Shown here in pieces: positions 27,101-42,621 of a DNA stretch of 64,000 bases. Source of the DNA: Bugulina stolonifera (Eukaryota > Bryozoa > Gymnolaemata > Cheilostomatida > Bugulidae); contig OW285191.1 of the NCBI GenBank assembly GCA_935421135.1, positions 11,597,700 through 11,661,699 of the forward strand, given 5' to 3'. Position numbers and translations under genes: made by a program. Below the pieces are notes generated by a model, which searched no databases, was not told the origin of the DNA, and was given only the letters and a program-made list of their open reading frames with translations. The stretch's first letter is position 1, and each line of letters opens with the position of its first letter.

Positions 27101-29761
27101 TGGTAATTTGGTCCTTTTGTGAAATCAATAGCCTACATAGTAGTTGCCTTGCTTTGGCCAACCAAAAAATATTTTCTGTAGGCATATCACTAGATTATAT
27201 TTGCATACACATATCCCATTTGGACCATGAAGGCCTAGTATACAAACTATTCCACTTTTTGCAACAAATGTAGAAGGGTAGGGAAATTGGATATTGCATA
27301 CAAACCAAATCGCAATTCAATTTCAATATGTGAATATACAATGAAGGTGAGAATCAGGTCAGGCAGGCAGTTAAGATGTCTACATGCATAGTAAGTAGAG
27401 GTAACAGCTGTCAGGACTACTCACTTTCATACATCAGCTAGCCATCAATTATCTTATTTACCTACTCTTCTACCAGTGTGGAACAGAGACCGTTATTAAC
27501 ATTCTCCCATCTATCCCAATCTAAGAGTGTGTTATAATAGGTGGAAAATATTTGACTATGTTTGGCTGAGATTAACAGATGAAGAGTTTAGTCAATCATA
27601 TATTTATTGGCAAAAGGTTTGCTGAATATAATTACAGGATCACTTCATGACACGAGATACTTGGTTTACCAGCAGTGAAGCTTTTTGACACTGGTAAACA
27701 TTGTTTATTCCAGATGTAAAAATACTCATACAGGTACAACGACCTGATTATGAGACAAGTTACACCCTCCATTTAGCGTATACTAAATTTGGTTTTGCTG
27801 TAAAAACCGCTGAAAGTGTGCAAAACAATTCCTGCTCAAACATAGGTTTCCAGTGAGAATTTCACACAACTTTGAAATTTGTAATTATTTTGAAAAAGCA
27901 AGCACGCTGAATATTTAACAAACAGTCATATGTGGAAGTTGCAGTTGTTTTTTACAATGGTGGGAAAAATAGCAACTATCCCTTCATCCACTCATAGGCC
28001 TAATTAAAAATGCGAGAAAAGCAAAATGGAACTTCTCAAGTCATTCTGTAGACCTATGCATCCATCTAATGCTTTTTAGCTGCCAGAAATTTATGTTTAA
28101 CTAAGTTAAAAATCTACGGAGTTAATTCCATTAGCAGGGTAAAAAAGTTTTTTCTATGTAAAATAAGAGATCTACATCATCATTATGACATCCAAATGAG
28201 GATCCTTGGCTAAGCTAAAGCAGTTCTATAGTAGGCTGATAGCTTACAGTAGTAGGCTAGCCCCTAAAACTTTCTGCTCCCTTCATACCTTGTCAGTCCC
28301 TATGAATAGTACCTACGTGATCTCATATTGTAACTATAGAATCAATAGTGGGAAACCTACAAAGTGTCGTTACATCGAAGTGCACATGGACCATAAAGAA
28401 GTTCCCGACTTATTTTTCATTGGTTTATGATACTCTGTAGCATTTGTTTGCCACATGATCACACAATTAGAAACTACTACAAATACATGTATGTTAGCCA
28501 TTTGTCGAGTCTCTGGTGGTGGTGGGCGCTGATATCCATAAATCTAGTGAATTTACATGATCAAGATCAACAGAGGCTAATTATAAACAGCAAGTTATAG
28601 GTCTGCAATTACCAAACAGGTTAAAATAGTATATGCACCTAGACTATTTATGCTACTGCATACAGGCCTAAGTTTAAAATTCCATTGTTACAGTATAAAT
28701 GTTAAATTGGGAATTGATGTCAACAGAGCATAGGCTTTAGGGGATTTCTGTGTAACAGGAATGATTTGTTTGCTAAAACATTGCTTTCATATTTAACTTG
28801 CTCTATTCAAGACCCAACAGTGACTGCTACCGTTACTATTTTTCACCTAGTTACTAATTTATAGACCATTAATAATTATAATAGAACATTTTTATACTAA
28901 ATGTGCTACAATTTAAACACAATAACGGATAACCGATATACTGTAATTTTATTATATAATGATAATTATAATAGGCTACATAATGATAATTATCTGGGTA
29001 AAATTCATCAGTATTACGCTTTAGTATTTTATCATATAAAATAAAAATAATAATATAATGATTATTTAAGTTACTATTACTATAAATTGATATCTACTGT
29101 TATAAATAATATTATTATAATCATCATTTGTTGATCATACTAATATTAATATAAATATAATATTGACTGATATCAAGATTGATGATAAAAAAGATATAAT
29201 GATTATTAATAAATACAATATTATACTATAATACATAGTCATTCTTTCTATGACAAACAATATAATAAAATACAACAATGCACATGAAGGCATGTATTGC
29301 ATAGGCTTATTATAATTTTTAATTTTAACCCTACTCTTAGACTTTAGAGTAACTCTACTGTCACTGTAGTGAAGTGTAAACTAAAAGTGAGTAGCCAGTA
29401 CGTAGAGTCAGAGTGAGAGTGTAATTAGTAGGGTCAACTAAAAATATTCAACTTGGCAATATAGATATCTGCACACAAGTGTCAAAATAAAGTATACAGT
29501 GAGTATTATCCTCTTTCCTACGCACGCTTTATAATACATAATGTAGTATAGCACCTCAATAAGGATATGCCGACTCCACTACTCAGAAACAAAATACCAG
29601 GCAAATCCCAAACATTGAAACAGTGTTGTCGAGCAATACAGGAAACACACACTTATCGGCAAAGAACTAATGCAACAATCACTTTCCAACTTGTAACACA
29701 TTCTGTATAATTAAGAACTATTCAAAGGCTAAAATCTAGAGATTTATTTTCTAAAACTTAC
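24123..29761 (-). other. Probable large 5' UTR intron of SECISBP2
   Basis: A good acceptor (TTCATTTGTAG|GATTATG) sits at 24122–24123, just upstream of the start codon, and a strong AG|GTAAGT donor sits at 29761–29762. I see no convincing exon in the 5.6 kb between. It is AT-rich, most strongly at 28,850–29,250. Confidence 0.5.
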
Positions 29762-29860
29762 CTAAAGTATTATAGAAGCAAGATTGACGTAAATATGCAC
29801 AGTCGAAATTGCACAATGCGCGAACAATAAGCTTGACTTGGTAACCATAACAACTATTAT
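29762..29860 (-). promoter_or_regulatory. Probable non-coding first exon and promoter region of SECISBP2
   Basis: The minus strand reads CTTTAG|GTAAGTTTTAG, a consensus donor, after a stretch with locally higher CG content (GCGCATTGTGC). It fits the 5' UTR exon that the acceptor at 24122 requires. The 5' boundary of the exon is a guess; there is no clear TATA box. Confidence 0.4.
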
Positions 29861-30366
29861 ATAAGAAAGGAGGATAACTCTCAATAGCAATGCAATCATG
29901 TACATGTACTGTATAAAGTGTACTCTATTTGCGCACAAGTAACTCTATATGAGATTGAGAATACAATAGAATAGAATAAGTAACATCTCCAATACTCCAC
30001 TGCAGTGTAATTACCATTATCATTGTACAGTTCAATACAACTTTGTACTGCTGTTCTCACACTATACTAGATTTGTATATTATATACATACATGTACATC
30101 CCATGTTTATATTTATGTTTTTCATAACAGTTTGCAATCAGCTGACACAATTTTTGCAAAACAGAGGCAAATCTGCAACACTGAGCACAGTGCTACTGTA
30201 GGTATGAGAGGTCAGCCTTCTCTAATACCAGTTATTTAACCTGTTTAGGTGACGCTAAACGGATAGGGTAAAGATTATGACTAAAACCAAGTAAAACTAA
30301 AATATTAAAGTATACTCCATATGCATATCAATTGGAAGGCGGCACCAAAAACTGTAAAATGCATGT

Positions 30367-30372
30367 TTTATT
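30367..30372 (-). terminator. Candidate poly(A) signal for NRDE2
   Basis: AATAAA on the minus strand, about 125 bases after the NRDE2 stop codon at 30497–30499, which is a normal spacing for a short 3' UTR. Confidence 0.5.
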
Positions 30373-30496
30373 TATAGAACAGAGCAAAATAATTCATCAA
30401 AGCATAAGGTATGCATACTGAACATTAAGACAATGCATGGGCTAGCATAGAAGCCATTGGCTGCTAGTAATCAATGTACTAATCCGATATGTTGTC

Positions 30497-33400
30497 CTAT
30501 TCCTGGTGTAGTAATATGTCAAGCTCATCAATTGGTGTATGAATACGAACTTCTTTCTCTTCAGCAATGTCTATGATTTCTTTTAATTTGTGAGGCAGGT
30601 ATTGAATAGCATCTGTGTAGAGATACTTGGCATAAGGACAGGACTGTACAGCAGCGTAGAAAATAGACTCTGTCTTCTGTGTATCACCATATTTAGCCTA
30701 GGATAACAGGAATAAGTACCAAGTTTTGCTGCAATAATAGATACTGTAGTGGAAGAACATAGATGTAGCATGGGTACCAAGTTCTTTTTAAATTGATTGT
30801 AAAACTTGGGCTGAGATTTTCAGAGCTGAAATTTAATCACAAACATGATAACTGAGTGAGATAATCGAATGATCACAATGATGGCCACAACAATTTTCGC
30901 AATCAATAAAGAGCAGCGGGATAAACAAGTTTACAATTACATTGACCAACAAATGGTCACATATATTAAAAGCACACAGATACTGTATGTAGAATAACCC
31001 ACACTCACCTCATGGTACATGTATAGTCTCCACAACAGCACTGATGTAGGACATATCGTGTGGAGACATCTCTCACATACAGATCTTATTCTGTGGTTAA
31101 TACCTCTAGTATTATAGTTATCTGCAGGATATACAGTAAGCATTTCAATGAGTGGATCTAGAGCAATCATGATCATATGGGTGACAATCGATCAACACGA
31201 AAAGGAATGTTATAACATATTGTCACAACACAACTAATACTGATACATATACATGTATCTGACATAAAAAACCAAAATGCAATACACATCTCTAACATAA
31301 AAAAAATATATTTATAATATACAGGTAATTATGGCAGTGGGTGACCATCCGCAGGAGTTTTTAAAACTAGGACAAAAGTATAGGAATACAGTCGAAGAAT
31401 GGGCACATATATACATGCAACTATCATATATTGAGATTATAATCTCGACCAAGATAGAAGACAAATTAAGAAACTTAAATAGCTCTATTACGTATAGGCT
31501 CACCACCATTAGGGGACAGTGTATGCAACCGCTCCAACTCAAATAGTATAGAGTGAACAGCAATCATCTCTTTTGAGCTAAGGCTACGTACAGTACCAGC
31601 ATCAGATAAATATGAAGTGAAGAACTGTCTAGTACGGGTGGTCACATGGGTGGCCCTCTCTACCTCTAAGTAGTCTTCCAACAGAGAGTAGCATTCTGGG
31701 ATATTACTGATCGCCGCTTGAAGCACTGATCGTAGTGTAGGTGTAGATGACTGGTACAGATGCTGCTGCACATATTTCAACATCTAAAAACACCGTAACA
31801 AAAATGTCAACATACATATTTTGCAAAAAGTCGGGTTAGTAGTGGTCAACTACAGTGGAAATCACCCTATCTAGCCACAAGGGTATGTAAATATACATGA
31901 ACATGTATGACAATGATAACTAACAGTTTAATTTATAAGACGTACATGTCCATGTATATCTAGTAAACTAATCCAATGGATTATTGGTTTACGACTGAAT
32001 ATCTGTGACAAATCCTAGGAAAACAGACAGATGTTGGTTTGTGTATCACATGAACATGACTTGCAGAAATTAATCTAATTTTGTGTTCAATCCTTTAATA
32101 ATATGGTGTAAATAGATTTAGGGTAATTCAAACACCATTAGGTATTTCCTATCCTTGACGTCAATTATATTCTATCCTGCAGCTACTGGAGGCTATGGAA
32201 TGAGTAGAATAAATGTGGGTATTCATGCAGCAGTGCATCAGCTAATTTTACTATAACTATTACCTAATGGCGGTGATATCAGCTCTCTGTATCACCATAA
32301 CTTAAATTAATTATTAATAAACTATAGTATCATAACTGAAGAAAGACTGCTAAGCGGTAAATGTCGATGATACTTTTTATTGAAGCCATAATTTCCCATA
32401 ATACATAAAATTGAGCAAAAAATGCTCATAACAGGAAGTGTTCCGCCTGCAGATTGTCATATCTTAAAACAACATCATAGTCCAATATATTAACCAGTAC
32501 ATTGTAAATAATTATTACCATATACCATAAGCTGCAAGCATAAAGTGCTGTCGTAGGAGATGATAAAATGGGCATAACTCCTGTCCACCCTATACTGGGG
32601 TTTGTCGGACACACCCATACACTAGGACTGAGTCACTGCTCACACATTCGATGAGTTATAACACCTACCGGGTAGGCCAAGGTTATTAACCCTACAGTGT
32701 TCAGACGTTATAGTTTGGTGGAGCACTAAGCTAAGCCAGAATTAGTAACCTTCGAAAATTGAGTGGGTATGTTGGTAATTCTGTTATTATATTGCATGGG
32801 TAGGAACTCAGGCTAACAGCTGAATACATGTACTAAACACTTTGCCTAAAGCATATTCTGTATTGCAACAATAATCCGAAAAAACTTCAGTAAGGCTGCC
32901 GCACGTCCCCCCCCCAACAACCTACAGAAAGCAATACTCGTGCTGGCACCACTGATAACACGTTTGAGAAGCTCTGAGAAACGAAAAATACCTCGTTAAC
33001 CCAAGATCTGAACAAGTTTGACCCTTGTTGGAACAGCTCCTTATATGAAGTACATCCCCCACAGCAAATGGATGTCAACAAGCTACTTAGAACTATTCCA
33101 GTGTATACACACCCAATAGAGATTACTCTGTTGGGTGTATAAGTGGAGAAATCACAGATTATCATATTACATATTATCACTTTGATATAATTTTGTTAAT
33201 CTATAGATTAGAGTTAATCCCTATGCTGATGCTAGAAGTTAATGAATGGGTAAATTTTAGAACTACTGGTACCTATGAGTAAGTGAATCAGCAGCTACTA
33301 GAGGCCTCCAAAAACCAGATCATGCTAAGCCTATCATTGGTCTACTATAATTAGTCATGTTGATGTTTGCCTGGGGTGGTTGCCTGAGGTGGCTAACTGA

Positions 33401-36400
33401 GGTGGTTGCTAAATTGTATGTAAAGGTTGGAATCATTATAAAAGGCACTGAGGAGCCACTAATAGAACATTGATAAGATTTCAGCCAAATGGCAATAGAT
33501 ACTGCAACTACAGTTGTGTAAATATCAGCTGACCTAAAGCTAAATGTACACATGTTATGTGGTTTCAGCTGTTTTGCAGATAAGTAAACCTACATGCATC
33601 TTTGTTGGGTAATCTATGATTCTAATATCGCTGTCTGACTTAGCTGTGCAGCGATTAAATAGGATAGAAACATAACCTTGTATCTCATGTGATTGTTACT
33701 GCTACTTACACAGTAGATATACTGTAAATACAGTAGATGTACATTTACTTGAACCCATAGCCTATGATGGGAATGAACTATGTTACAAGGGAATACTGTG
33801 ATAACTAACCTGTACTAAAGCTGTATAATATTCAGCCAATAATGGAGAGGTTACATCTGATAGGAGGAGCTCGAGCTGCGGGGACCAATGAGACAATGCC
33901 TGTTCCAGCGCTGCCAGACCATTCACTAGAACCACAGAGATGTGCTGACACAACAGCAGGGTAGACAGTGATGACAGAAGCTTGAGCTTTTTTGTCTTAT
34001 CAGTGCAGTCTTGAACCTACAACCAAATATACGTATACGTGTACAGTAGAGTAGATAAAATCTTATAAAGACATCAGCGAGGGAAAGCAGAGCTGTACGG
34101 TATTATGAATGCTTTTATGTTGTTTGAACTGTCCTGCATAGCAAAACACAAATGCAAATATACATTTCCTTGCAGATGAGAAATGTCCATCCATAAACAA
34201 GTAAAGGAACATCACTCAGTTATTTAAAACCAGATAGAGATGTATCCCACAATCCTATTTCCTAGTATATACATGTACATGTATGTACAGAGAGATCATT
34301 GGGCATGATGAGACGGTATGTTGACATAGTGTCAAGGTGGGTGGTAATACCGAGACCCTTCATATAACCTGTTGAGTACAGACACATTGCCCATGTGAAA
34401 GGTAAGTGCTCCTCTATAGCTAATAGAGCACAGTACTTACTCCCTGCAGTACTCAAGGAATCTCCTTGAAGATGCAGGTCACATGGTATCTACTATCAAC
34501 CATTCAAGTGCTTTTATTAAACATGCACATGTCGTTAGATAACTTTACGGAAGAAGTAATTTCACATAACTACATTGTACATGTTCAATGACGTTCATTG
34601 AGTTGAATAATAAGTACATGTAGGTTTGCTAGAGATCAGTATAAGAGGTGGTAATCAGTTAATCTATGTGTTTACACAGATAGTTAAGTTCGAACGGAAG
34701 ATATAGTCTATTAGATACAGCTATGGCTTATTGATTAGATAACTGAATCCAACCTGGGACCAAGGTTACATAAGAAAAGGGGTGGTCCATTTATTTGTCA
34801 TACTGTGGTCCATATAACCAAATATAATAAACTTTGAGTGGAATAGCTCACCCTCCAGGATTACGTGAGATTGTAACTAGTGACCCTAAGTGTACAGACC
34901 ATTACACTATCCTGTATACATATCTGGTCATCCTACTGTTACCATATTTCTTCTATATCTAAACCCAAAAAGGAACCCCTAACCTAATGATGATAGTCTG
35001 AAGACAGTACTGATGTTGACTACTGCATAGTCAATTATAAGGCTAGATTATTATTAGAGTAAGAGTTGATATGGTAGCCTTGTGTTACAGCTGGAACAGG
35101 TCTGACATCAGCAGACATACGTATGTACCAACTAAGGATTACCAACTATTGCGGATGTAGAATGAGGATCTTTAGGTGTCAGAAGAGATTGTATTATTGT
35201 AATCCAGACAACGAATTGCATGTACCCTTACATGTTATACGTTATATAACAAATGGATTACCCTACCTCCTACCTCCTGGCTCCAGATGATACAGCAGCA
35301 AGGGACTAGATAAGGTGGAACTACCTAGAGTATGCTAAGTGAAGGTTATATTTAGGGTTTATTATTGAGCTAACATGGAGTAACAACTCAAACTTACATT
35401 CTCCCACATGTTCTGTATCTGAGACTCTAAGTGTCGGAGTAGCATGAGTTTCTGTGATGCAGTTGGGGAGACGCTAACTGTCCCGCCATTGACCAACCAG
35501 CTGTATAAATATAGGAACTTGGGTTATTGACTAACAGTATACTGAGGTCAGACAACTCCTACAGAGAGTCTTCTTTGGAGCTACTCTTAACTAATGACAC
35601 CAAGAGTATACACAGTTTAGTTCAGCTAGTCAGAACTAACCACTATCCATGTATAGATATAAAAACCTGTCTCCAGATAACAAATATGGCAAACCATGTT
35701 GGGAGTTGAGATGTTTTGTCCATGAGGCCATTAATACTGATCATGTTTAAAAAATATAATGTACATGTACACTGTATAATAGTTCAGTACTGAGATACCA
35801 TTTAGTCTATGATTACCAGCATAAAGAGAGAATACGATCTGGAGATGGCTGAGGAAGAGCTATCTCCCCTGAAACAGCTTGCCACCAAAGGTTGCATCTG
35901 TCTGAGGTAAAAAGTTCACCAGGTGATTGTCCACTGTCTGCCTGAGAGGCAAGGAGTGCATTATACACTTGAGTCATGTCTGTATACAGCCCTAAGAGAC
36001 AGAAGAACACACTGTAACATTAACATATATTATCTGAATGCTCCAGTCTAGGTGAACAGTGAAACACACACCTATTACAACACCAATATAAAACAAATTA
36101 GGCTAATTATATGCTATATCTATCACTATCATATCATGTCAAGGTAATAGAATATATAATGCATGTACATGTTTAGGGTGTAGTTAATATTAATTATTAT
36201 TCATAGTGTAATTGTCTCACAGTTCAGTAAGGTTAAAGCTGGAACTGCCCTAGTAATGACACAGCATATTCTAATAGTACATTCATACACTTATGTATAT
36301 TAATGGGTGCGTATGAGCCCTTACCCAGCTCCCTGTTACACTCGGCATAACACAACCACAGCTTCTGATTATTTCTATTCTCTTCTAGACTGAGTATTGA

Positions 36401-39400
36401 CTTGGCATAGTGCTTGAATTCTTTGCTCTTGCGTTTCTTCTCCTTTTTATCTGACACACGTTTTACCTACAGCACATATATTATATTATAGACTACACCA
36501 TTATACAAATGCTGTTTTACTAACTATTAGTAATACTGTAAAACAACAGCCACAAGTCACACATAGTCTCACATATAGACAAATTATAGCACAGCCGACA
36601 GCAATTTGATTCACCTATAGGAACACTTACTACATTGTAGATGGATACATATTATAGGCATGCAAAAATAACGATTAGTTACATGGAAGTTATAAATCAA
36701 GTTGCAACATTTTTGGAACAAAGAATGCACGGTTAGCTTCAGACTGTTTAAGTACAAATAGGCGTTTTAATTGACATATTACATTGTACCTACATAACAG
36801 ACATACATAATACCAGTTATTGTGAAAGCTATTACAAGTATAATAGTATTTTAATTTACATGAAGATCGTGAATTAATAGCTGAACCTGTCCTATATTGT
36901 TAATTATTTAACCTAAAACTAAAAAGTGCTAGGTAATATCATTAGAAAGTATATAATCTATAAACAGTCACTATTAAAGGGCGTAGCAAAAGACCACTGG
37001 TATATTAAGAAGTCTGGAGAAGGGAAGTTCAACCTTTAAAATGGGATGTGCTGCAATATTTTTACAGACCAACTCTTTAACTATCACCTGGTCTCTCTAT
37101 AACCATAGCTAAACTTTTTCAAGTAAGTAATAGATGTTAAAATGCCAAAAAAGTAGCCACAGAGTCTGAAGTTACCTACCTGGTGAAGTTGGTGAAATAG
37201 TTGAGACATGATTAGTTGGGATTTGTCTTCACATGTCAAGTACTGCAATATCTGACTTGTACAATGAGCTATAAATAGATTATTGAGAATGTATTCATGC
37301 CAGTCATAGGTATAACATTCATTGGCAAGTGTCTTGTTTATCTGGTTGACACCTGAAAGCACCTGTCCATGTAGAGCTGTCTGTCCGTGACTCTGCAAGC
37401 CGAGCCATTGAAGGAAGGTGAAATATATTTTACTTCTTAGTTCTTGATCTACAAAAAATAAATTGTATAATATGCTTGGTTAATAGAATAATGAGGTGGC
37501 ATACAAATTGACAAATAATTTTAGAACAAATGTCTAAGAAAGTTGACTGAGTAATTGAATAACAAAATCACAAATGGATTTGTTCTCCCTTGTATAGAAC
37601 ATTATAGGACAATTCCAAGTAAACAGGGATCAGAGCAATATTGGCTTGTAATGGAGGATGATAGTGAAAGTGTTGCCTGTAGACAGGTATTAACAGTTAC
37701 TAAATACGTGGTAAAAGATGTCTATGTGTTGAGGTTTGGGATAAGAGTGGACAACTTACAAAATAAAGAGAAGACAACTCTCATTTTGTGAGGATTTGCT
37801 AAGTATTCGCGACATTATAACACATACAAAGTTACTTGTTACGTATTTAGTGAATATTAATGTCTCTCCAACAAGGTGACACACATTTCACCAGCTTTCC
37901 CACAGGAATGTATATGCGAATAACGAAAGAACAACTCCAAAGAAGTGACTCTGTGCAGAGGGCATTGTTTAATTATAACAGTACCTTCGGCATAAAAGAG
38001 TAACTCTATAAAGTCATCACTGATGACGAGTCTGTGTGGATCTTCACAGTCTGCATCACTCTCATTGGCTGATGGTCTCCACGGTAGCCAATGAGAAGTT
38101 TGACGAGATTTCTCTAAATTCAGCCATGTGTCAGCTCGTGATTTCTCTCGACAGGAAGTAAGAATTGTTTCCTCTTCCTCTAGGTCCTGCTGAGCTGTTA
38201 ATTAAGTACTGATTATGATGTTTTAACCCACATTTATACACTATACATGCTCTAGAATCTCAGAGATGTTAATCACTGGTATAAAGTACAAGAAGGGTAA
38301 ATCAAATGTATCAATTCTGTTCAGATATATACACACGGCCAGACTAAACCATCAGCAGCAAAGTGTGAGTATAGAGGGAGTAAACAAGAAAGAGAAATTC
38401 CAAACCTGTAGGCTTGAGGGGAGCCGGTATAACAGAGTAATTCCCTGGTTTAACATTACACCACCCTTTAGCACCCGGTTCTCCAAACCGAGGTACACCT
38501 ACAATATATGACATAGTAAACCTATGTACATGTATATACCTACAATATATGACATAGGAAACCTATTGTAAAGTATAGCATAATAAACCGAGGCACACCT
38601 ACAATATATAGCATAGTAAACCTAACTGTAATATATAACATGGTCAACCTAGTGTAGGTACACATTCTGTAATAATACTTGTAGGATGAACTTACCAGAA
38701 TCATAGAACTCTTGAAATGATTGGATAGATGTCTCGTGATTAGCCAATGAGGGAGGGTGGAAGAGATTGAACTCAATCATAGCCTGAGCAATGGCTACTG
38801 CCTTCTCAGTACAGTTAGCCAAGTGTAAGAGGTCACACAACTCCAAAAGTATTTCTAAATTCAAAAATAAATTTGTTGTAGACATGTACTTTATGAGCGT
38901 ATAATGCAAAGTATAACTCCACAAGATCTTCAATAGTTAACCACTTAGTCACACGCTGCTCTCCCAAGTCCACATCTAAGTATTATGAATACCAACCTAT
39001 CATATGCTCCAGTGTGTTAGGTTTACAAGGGTGAGACTTGATCACACCTTGACTGACTTGTCTGAGTGACTTAATGCACTTAGTGTATGCGGTCACCATC
39101 ACTCCAACTGTGAACCTGAGAGAAGTATAAGTATAGCAGACGATTAAATTACATACTTGACTATTTGACTATACAAGGACAGGAACTGATAGATGTAGAA
39201 GTAGGGCATTCAATGCCTAGTAGAGAGTTCATTGATATACATTGAATATCACATGACCAATATGAAGGTGTAATCTGTAGCGTACTTGGTAAAAGGGTAA
39301 TATGTAGCATATTCATTGAAAGTGTAAGACATAGCAAGAAAGTACAATCTGTAACATACTTATTGAAGGCATTCTTGATATGGTTGAGGTAGCCTCTCCA

Positions 39401-42010
39401 CACATCCACATCATTGATGTGAGAGAACGTGAGCTTCCTCCACTCTTCACTAACTTCCTTCGGGCTCAGTGTCTTACCACACAGTTCCAGATGCTTCAAC
39501 TGAAACATAGTTAAATGCAGTTGTAAATAGCAAATAATTTAGGGTGTACAGGTGAAATCTGCAGCCTATCACAGAGGTGCAGGTGTAACCTGCAGACAGT
39601 TACCTTAAGTTGAAGGTTGGTAGGATTCTTCTTAATACCTTGCTCAAGTATAGCCAGTTTCTTATCGTGTATGTTCTGTAGGGTAAAGAGTCTAGAAGTG
39701 TCGTCTTCTGTACGCTGCTGCAGAAGACCGTCTTGTGTGTTCACAAGCTCTAACCATAATGCTATATTACCAGGTTCATCTCTCAACTCTCTGTTAAACG
39801 GAGACAAGAGGAGAAGTGAATAATAGTCGGATAAAGCAAATATTTCACAGATTACACAAAAAGGCAGATACAGAGTACCACACATGCCATAGTCCAAAAA
39901 AACTACATATTCGTAATATGTACAACCGAATTGAAAAGTTGAGAGTTGGTGGTTGTAAGCCCCCACCCATGCACTTCCACAAACACATCAATGAGCACAG
40001 TATATACTTTTAAACTGTGATACCTGTTGATAGACGCAATCTTCTGCGCTACACTGGAAGTGAGGTAAGAGGAAGTTACATCAGCAGTGTTGGTAGAGTC
40101 TGGTGCTTTACCCTGTGTCCAGAGTACAGTAGACACATCTAGTATACCATGAGGGTTGTCTTCACTCTTTTTACCTGTATTTTACTTGACTGTATATAAT
40201 CTCCGACTACATGGTAATTAGCACACATTACTAGCTCTATGCAGATGCATATAGAGGTGGATCAGCGGCATTACAACACGGTAAGATAGACAGAAAAATT
40301 TCAATTTTTTAATGATATTGAGATGGTTGCCAATTAATTTGTTACTGCAATGCGTTTCAATCAAAAATTGGGTTTGTACATCAACTGTCTGATACAAAGG
40401 TCTGTTGAACCTAGGACGTCTCTCAATGTTTTATATGCCTGTATTTGAACGACTTCACTATTTTATGGTACAGTGAACTCCTTACCATCAATTAGATCTG
40501 CTACAGGTGGTAGATTAATAACATGTGGCGCAGAGTCTGCTAGACCAATATTAGTAGTTGACTGTAACATACTGCCAGGGTTGTAATTGTCTTTTCTAAC
40601 TGACTTTGAGTGGTACCTACAGAATTGTAAGTGAAATAAAGAATACGTGTACATAATGACAGGGCTTTATATAGCTATCTGACGACAGAAATTACCATAT
40701 CAAAACTAACGAATAAACATCATTCTAAAGTTATAGCACTTTGTCCCCTGGTCTTTATATTATTTGATATTCAACAGAAGAGAGACGCTTGAACAACAAA
40801 CCTGACAGGCTCCTTTGAAGTGCTCGTGTCTTTCCTCCATGAAAATGATTCTAAACGACTTAATCCCAGTGGAATCTGAAATTATATATCCAACAGCTTT
40901 ATTATTACAAAATTAAAAGTTCAACATTAGAACAGCTCCATAGCTTGCAAAAGGAATATTATTGTTGTAAATATTTGAATTATGCAAAAACATTCATGGT
41001 GGAGAGATTCTATGATTAGGTAACAAGAGGAGCCATAATGATACATTCACTTAAGATATATAAATGTAGTAATATATAATTATATAGTCTACCTTGAACT
41101 GAGTCCTGTACCTAGATAGATGATTCTTATTGAGAGAGCCGAATGCATAATTGTCTTTGTCGTATTTCCTGTCGATTCTGTGTGCATCCTTATAGCCCAA
41201 GTCCCGTATTTCTTCTAAAAACACTTTGCGGGAAGGTGGAGGCACCCTGGGAGGACTGTTGCCTGGTGATCTATGCACAGATTAATTCCCATATAATTCT
41301 TTTACAACAGTAGGTACTGTATGCAATGCAAGTTACATTGCAGTGGACAACAAAATAAGTGGTAATGTAGTAGTAAATTAGTCTATTGGATGCACTCCTT
41401 TTTTTAACTTTAATATACTGCACCCAATACATAAATATAGACAAAGTTTACCTTGCTCTGTGTTTCTTTTTTCTGTCATGTTTCTTGCTATGCTTGGCAT
41501 GCTTTCTCTTTCGTCTATCTTTATGTGGAGGGGAATCGTCAGAGTTCGGAGTATCAGAGTGAGATGGATGAATTACTCGAGTCTCTATCTGTCTCAAATG
41601 CTTTAGTTGATCTGAATGCAATATCAACTAGGAATATTATGGCAATTTCAATGATAGACATTGCTTTGTACATTTTCCAAGCAATTGGGACTGAATCCTC
41701 AAATGGATAGTAAAGGGAAGGGCCCCACTATCTATGTACATGTAGCGCAGTAGAATATTATGCACATGTTCAAGCGCTTGACATTTAATCTTATAGTACT
41801 TTTTACCCAAGTGTATGTACAAGCTCAGGGGTCCATAATTGGCATGAGTTTTCAGCCTATTCCTCAAAGTACAATGAGAGTTACGAATCCAATTGCAAAC
41901 CTTACCTTCAATTGACTTTGATAAATCATTCTCAGGCGCTGGTACAGTTTGTTGAGATTGTACGAGGTCTGCTTTATAACTTGAGCACCGCAACCAATTT
42001 TCTGCAGTAT
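30497..42010 (-). CDS. NRDE2: NRDE2, nuclear RNA surveillance factor (all but first coding exon)
   Basis: NRDE2 is a nuclear protein of helical HAT/TPR-like repeats; in mammals it binds MTR4 and restrains exosome recruitment, in worms it acts in nuclear RNAi. Exons, 5' to 3': 41906–42010, 41452–41584, 41093–41270, 40802–40875, 40486–40616, 40024–40138, 39604–39790, 39360–39499, 38997–39115, 38696–38854, 38406–38498, 37985–38194, 37180–37448, 36325–36466, 35817–35991, 35398–35500, 33810–34016, 31504–31783, 31009–31121, 30497–30697. Phases agree throughout; about 1044 codons. Landmarks: ENWLRCSSYKADL near the start; a Lys/Arg/His-rich stretch (RRKRKHAKHSKKHDRKKKHR); FLEEIRDLGYKDAHRIDRKY in the place of the MTR4-binding segment; DEPGNIALWLELV; ADTWLNLEKSR–HWLPWRP with CEDPHRLVISDDF; the end PIDELDILL. 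The first visible exon starts in phase 1, so a short ATG exon lies upstream, unlocated. The acceptor of the second exon (41584) is the least certain. Confidence 0.9.
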
Positions 42011-42621
42011 CTAGACCAACAGATATTATTTAAAATAGAGCTAGCCATTAGAGAGGGACCTGTTTAAGTATAACACACACATGTACATTATGGAACTAAT
42101 CTTCTAGGTCTCAAGCTATATCTAGAACCTGAGTTAAATAGGTAATATTGTGCAAATAATATGTAAACTATACTATTTAGTGTTATTATAGCAGCATTTC
42201 ATGCTTTTGCAAAGTCCGTACATAGGCCTACACTTTGCCTGTATTTACTTGCTTTAGGCTACATGATGTTTTTGGTAGGCCCTAACAGTTACCGTGGTAA
42301 GGGATCTTACAGGCAATAATTGATTATAGTTGGAAATTACCCTGCAGGTGTAGTTCTGGTGCTATGAGAAATTCCAGAACTTTAGCAAAATTTCAGATGT
42401 TTTGCCATGCACAGGAGTTTCACTGGCAATGGAGACATCAAGGTTCTTATTCATTATTCAAATATTAATCTGATAAGCACAGGCACAGTGATTGTGTGTG
42501 ACTACCGTCTACGACTAGGCTACACTACGTCAAGCAGGATTAAAAATATATCATTAACCTTTAAAATAAATAAATATACATGTATTATGATTATATTAAA
42601 ATAATTTACATATCATATATT

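Noticed and set aside
24123..29761. Several 60–75-residue open frames
   Set aside because: Length and composition are as expected by chance in AT-rich DNA; no splice support or motif.
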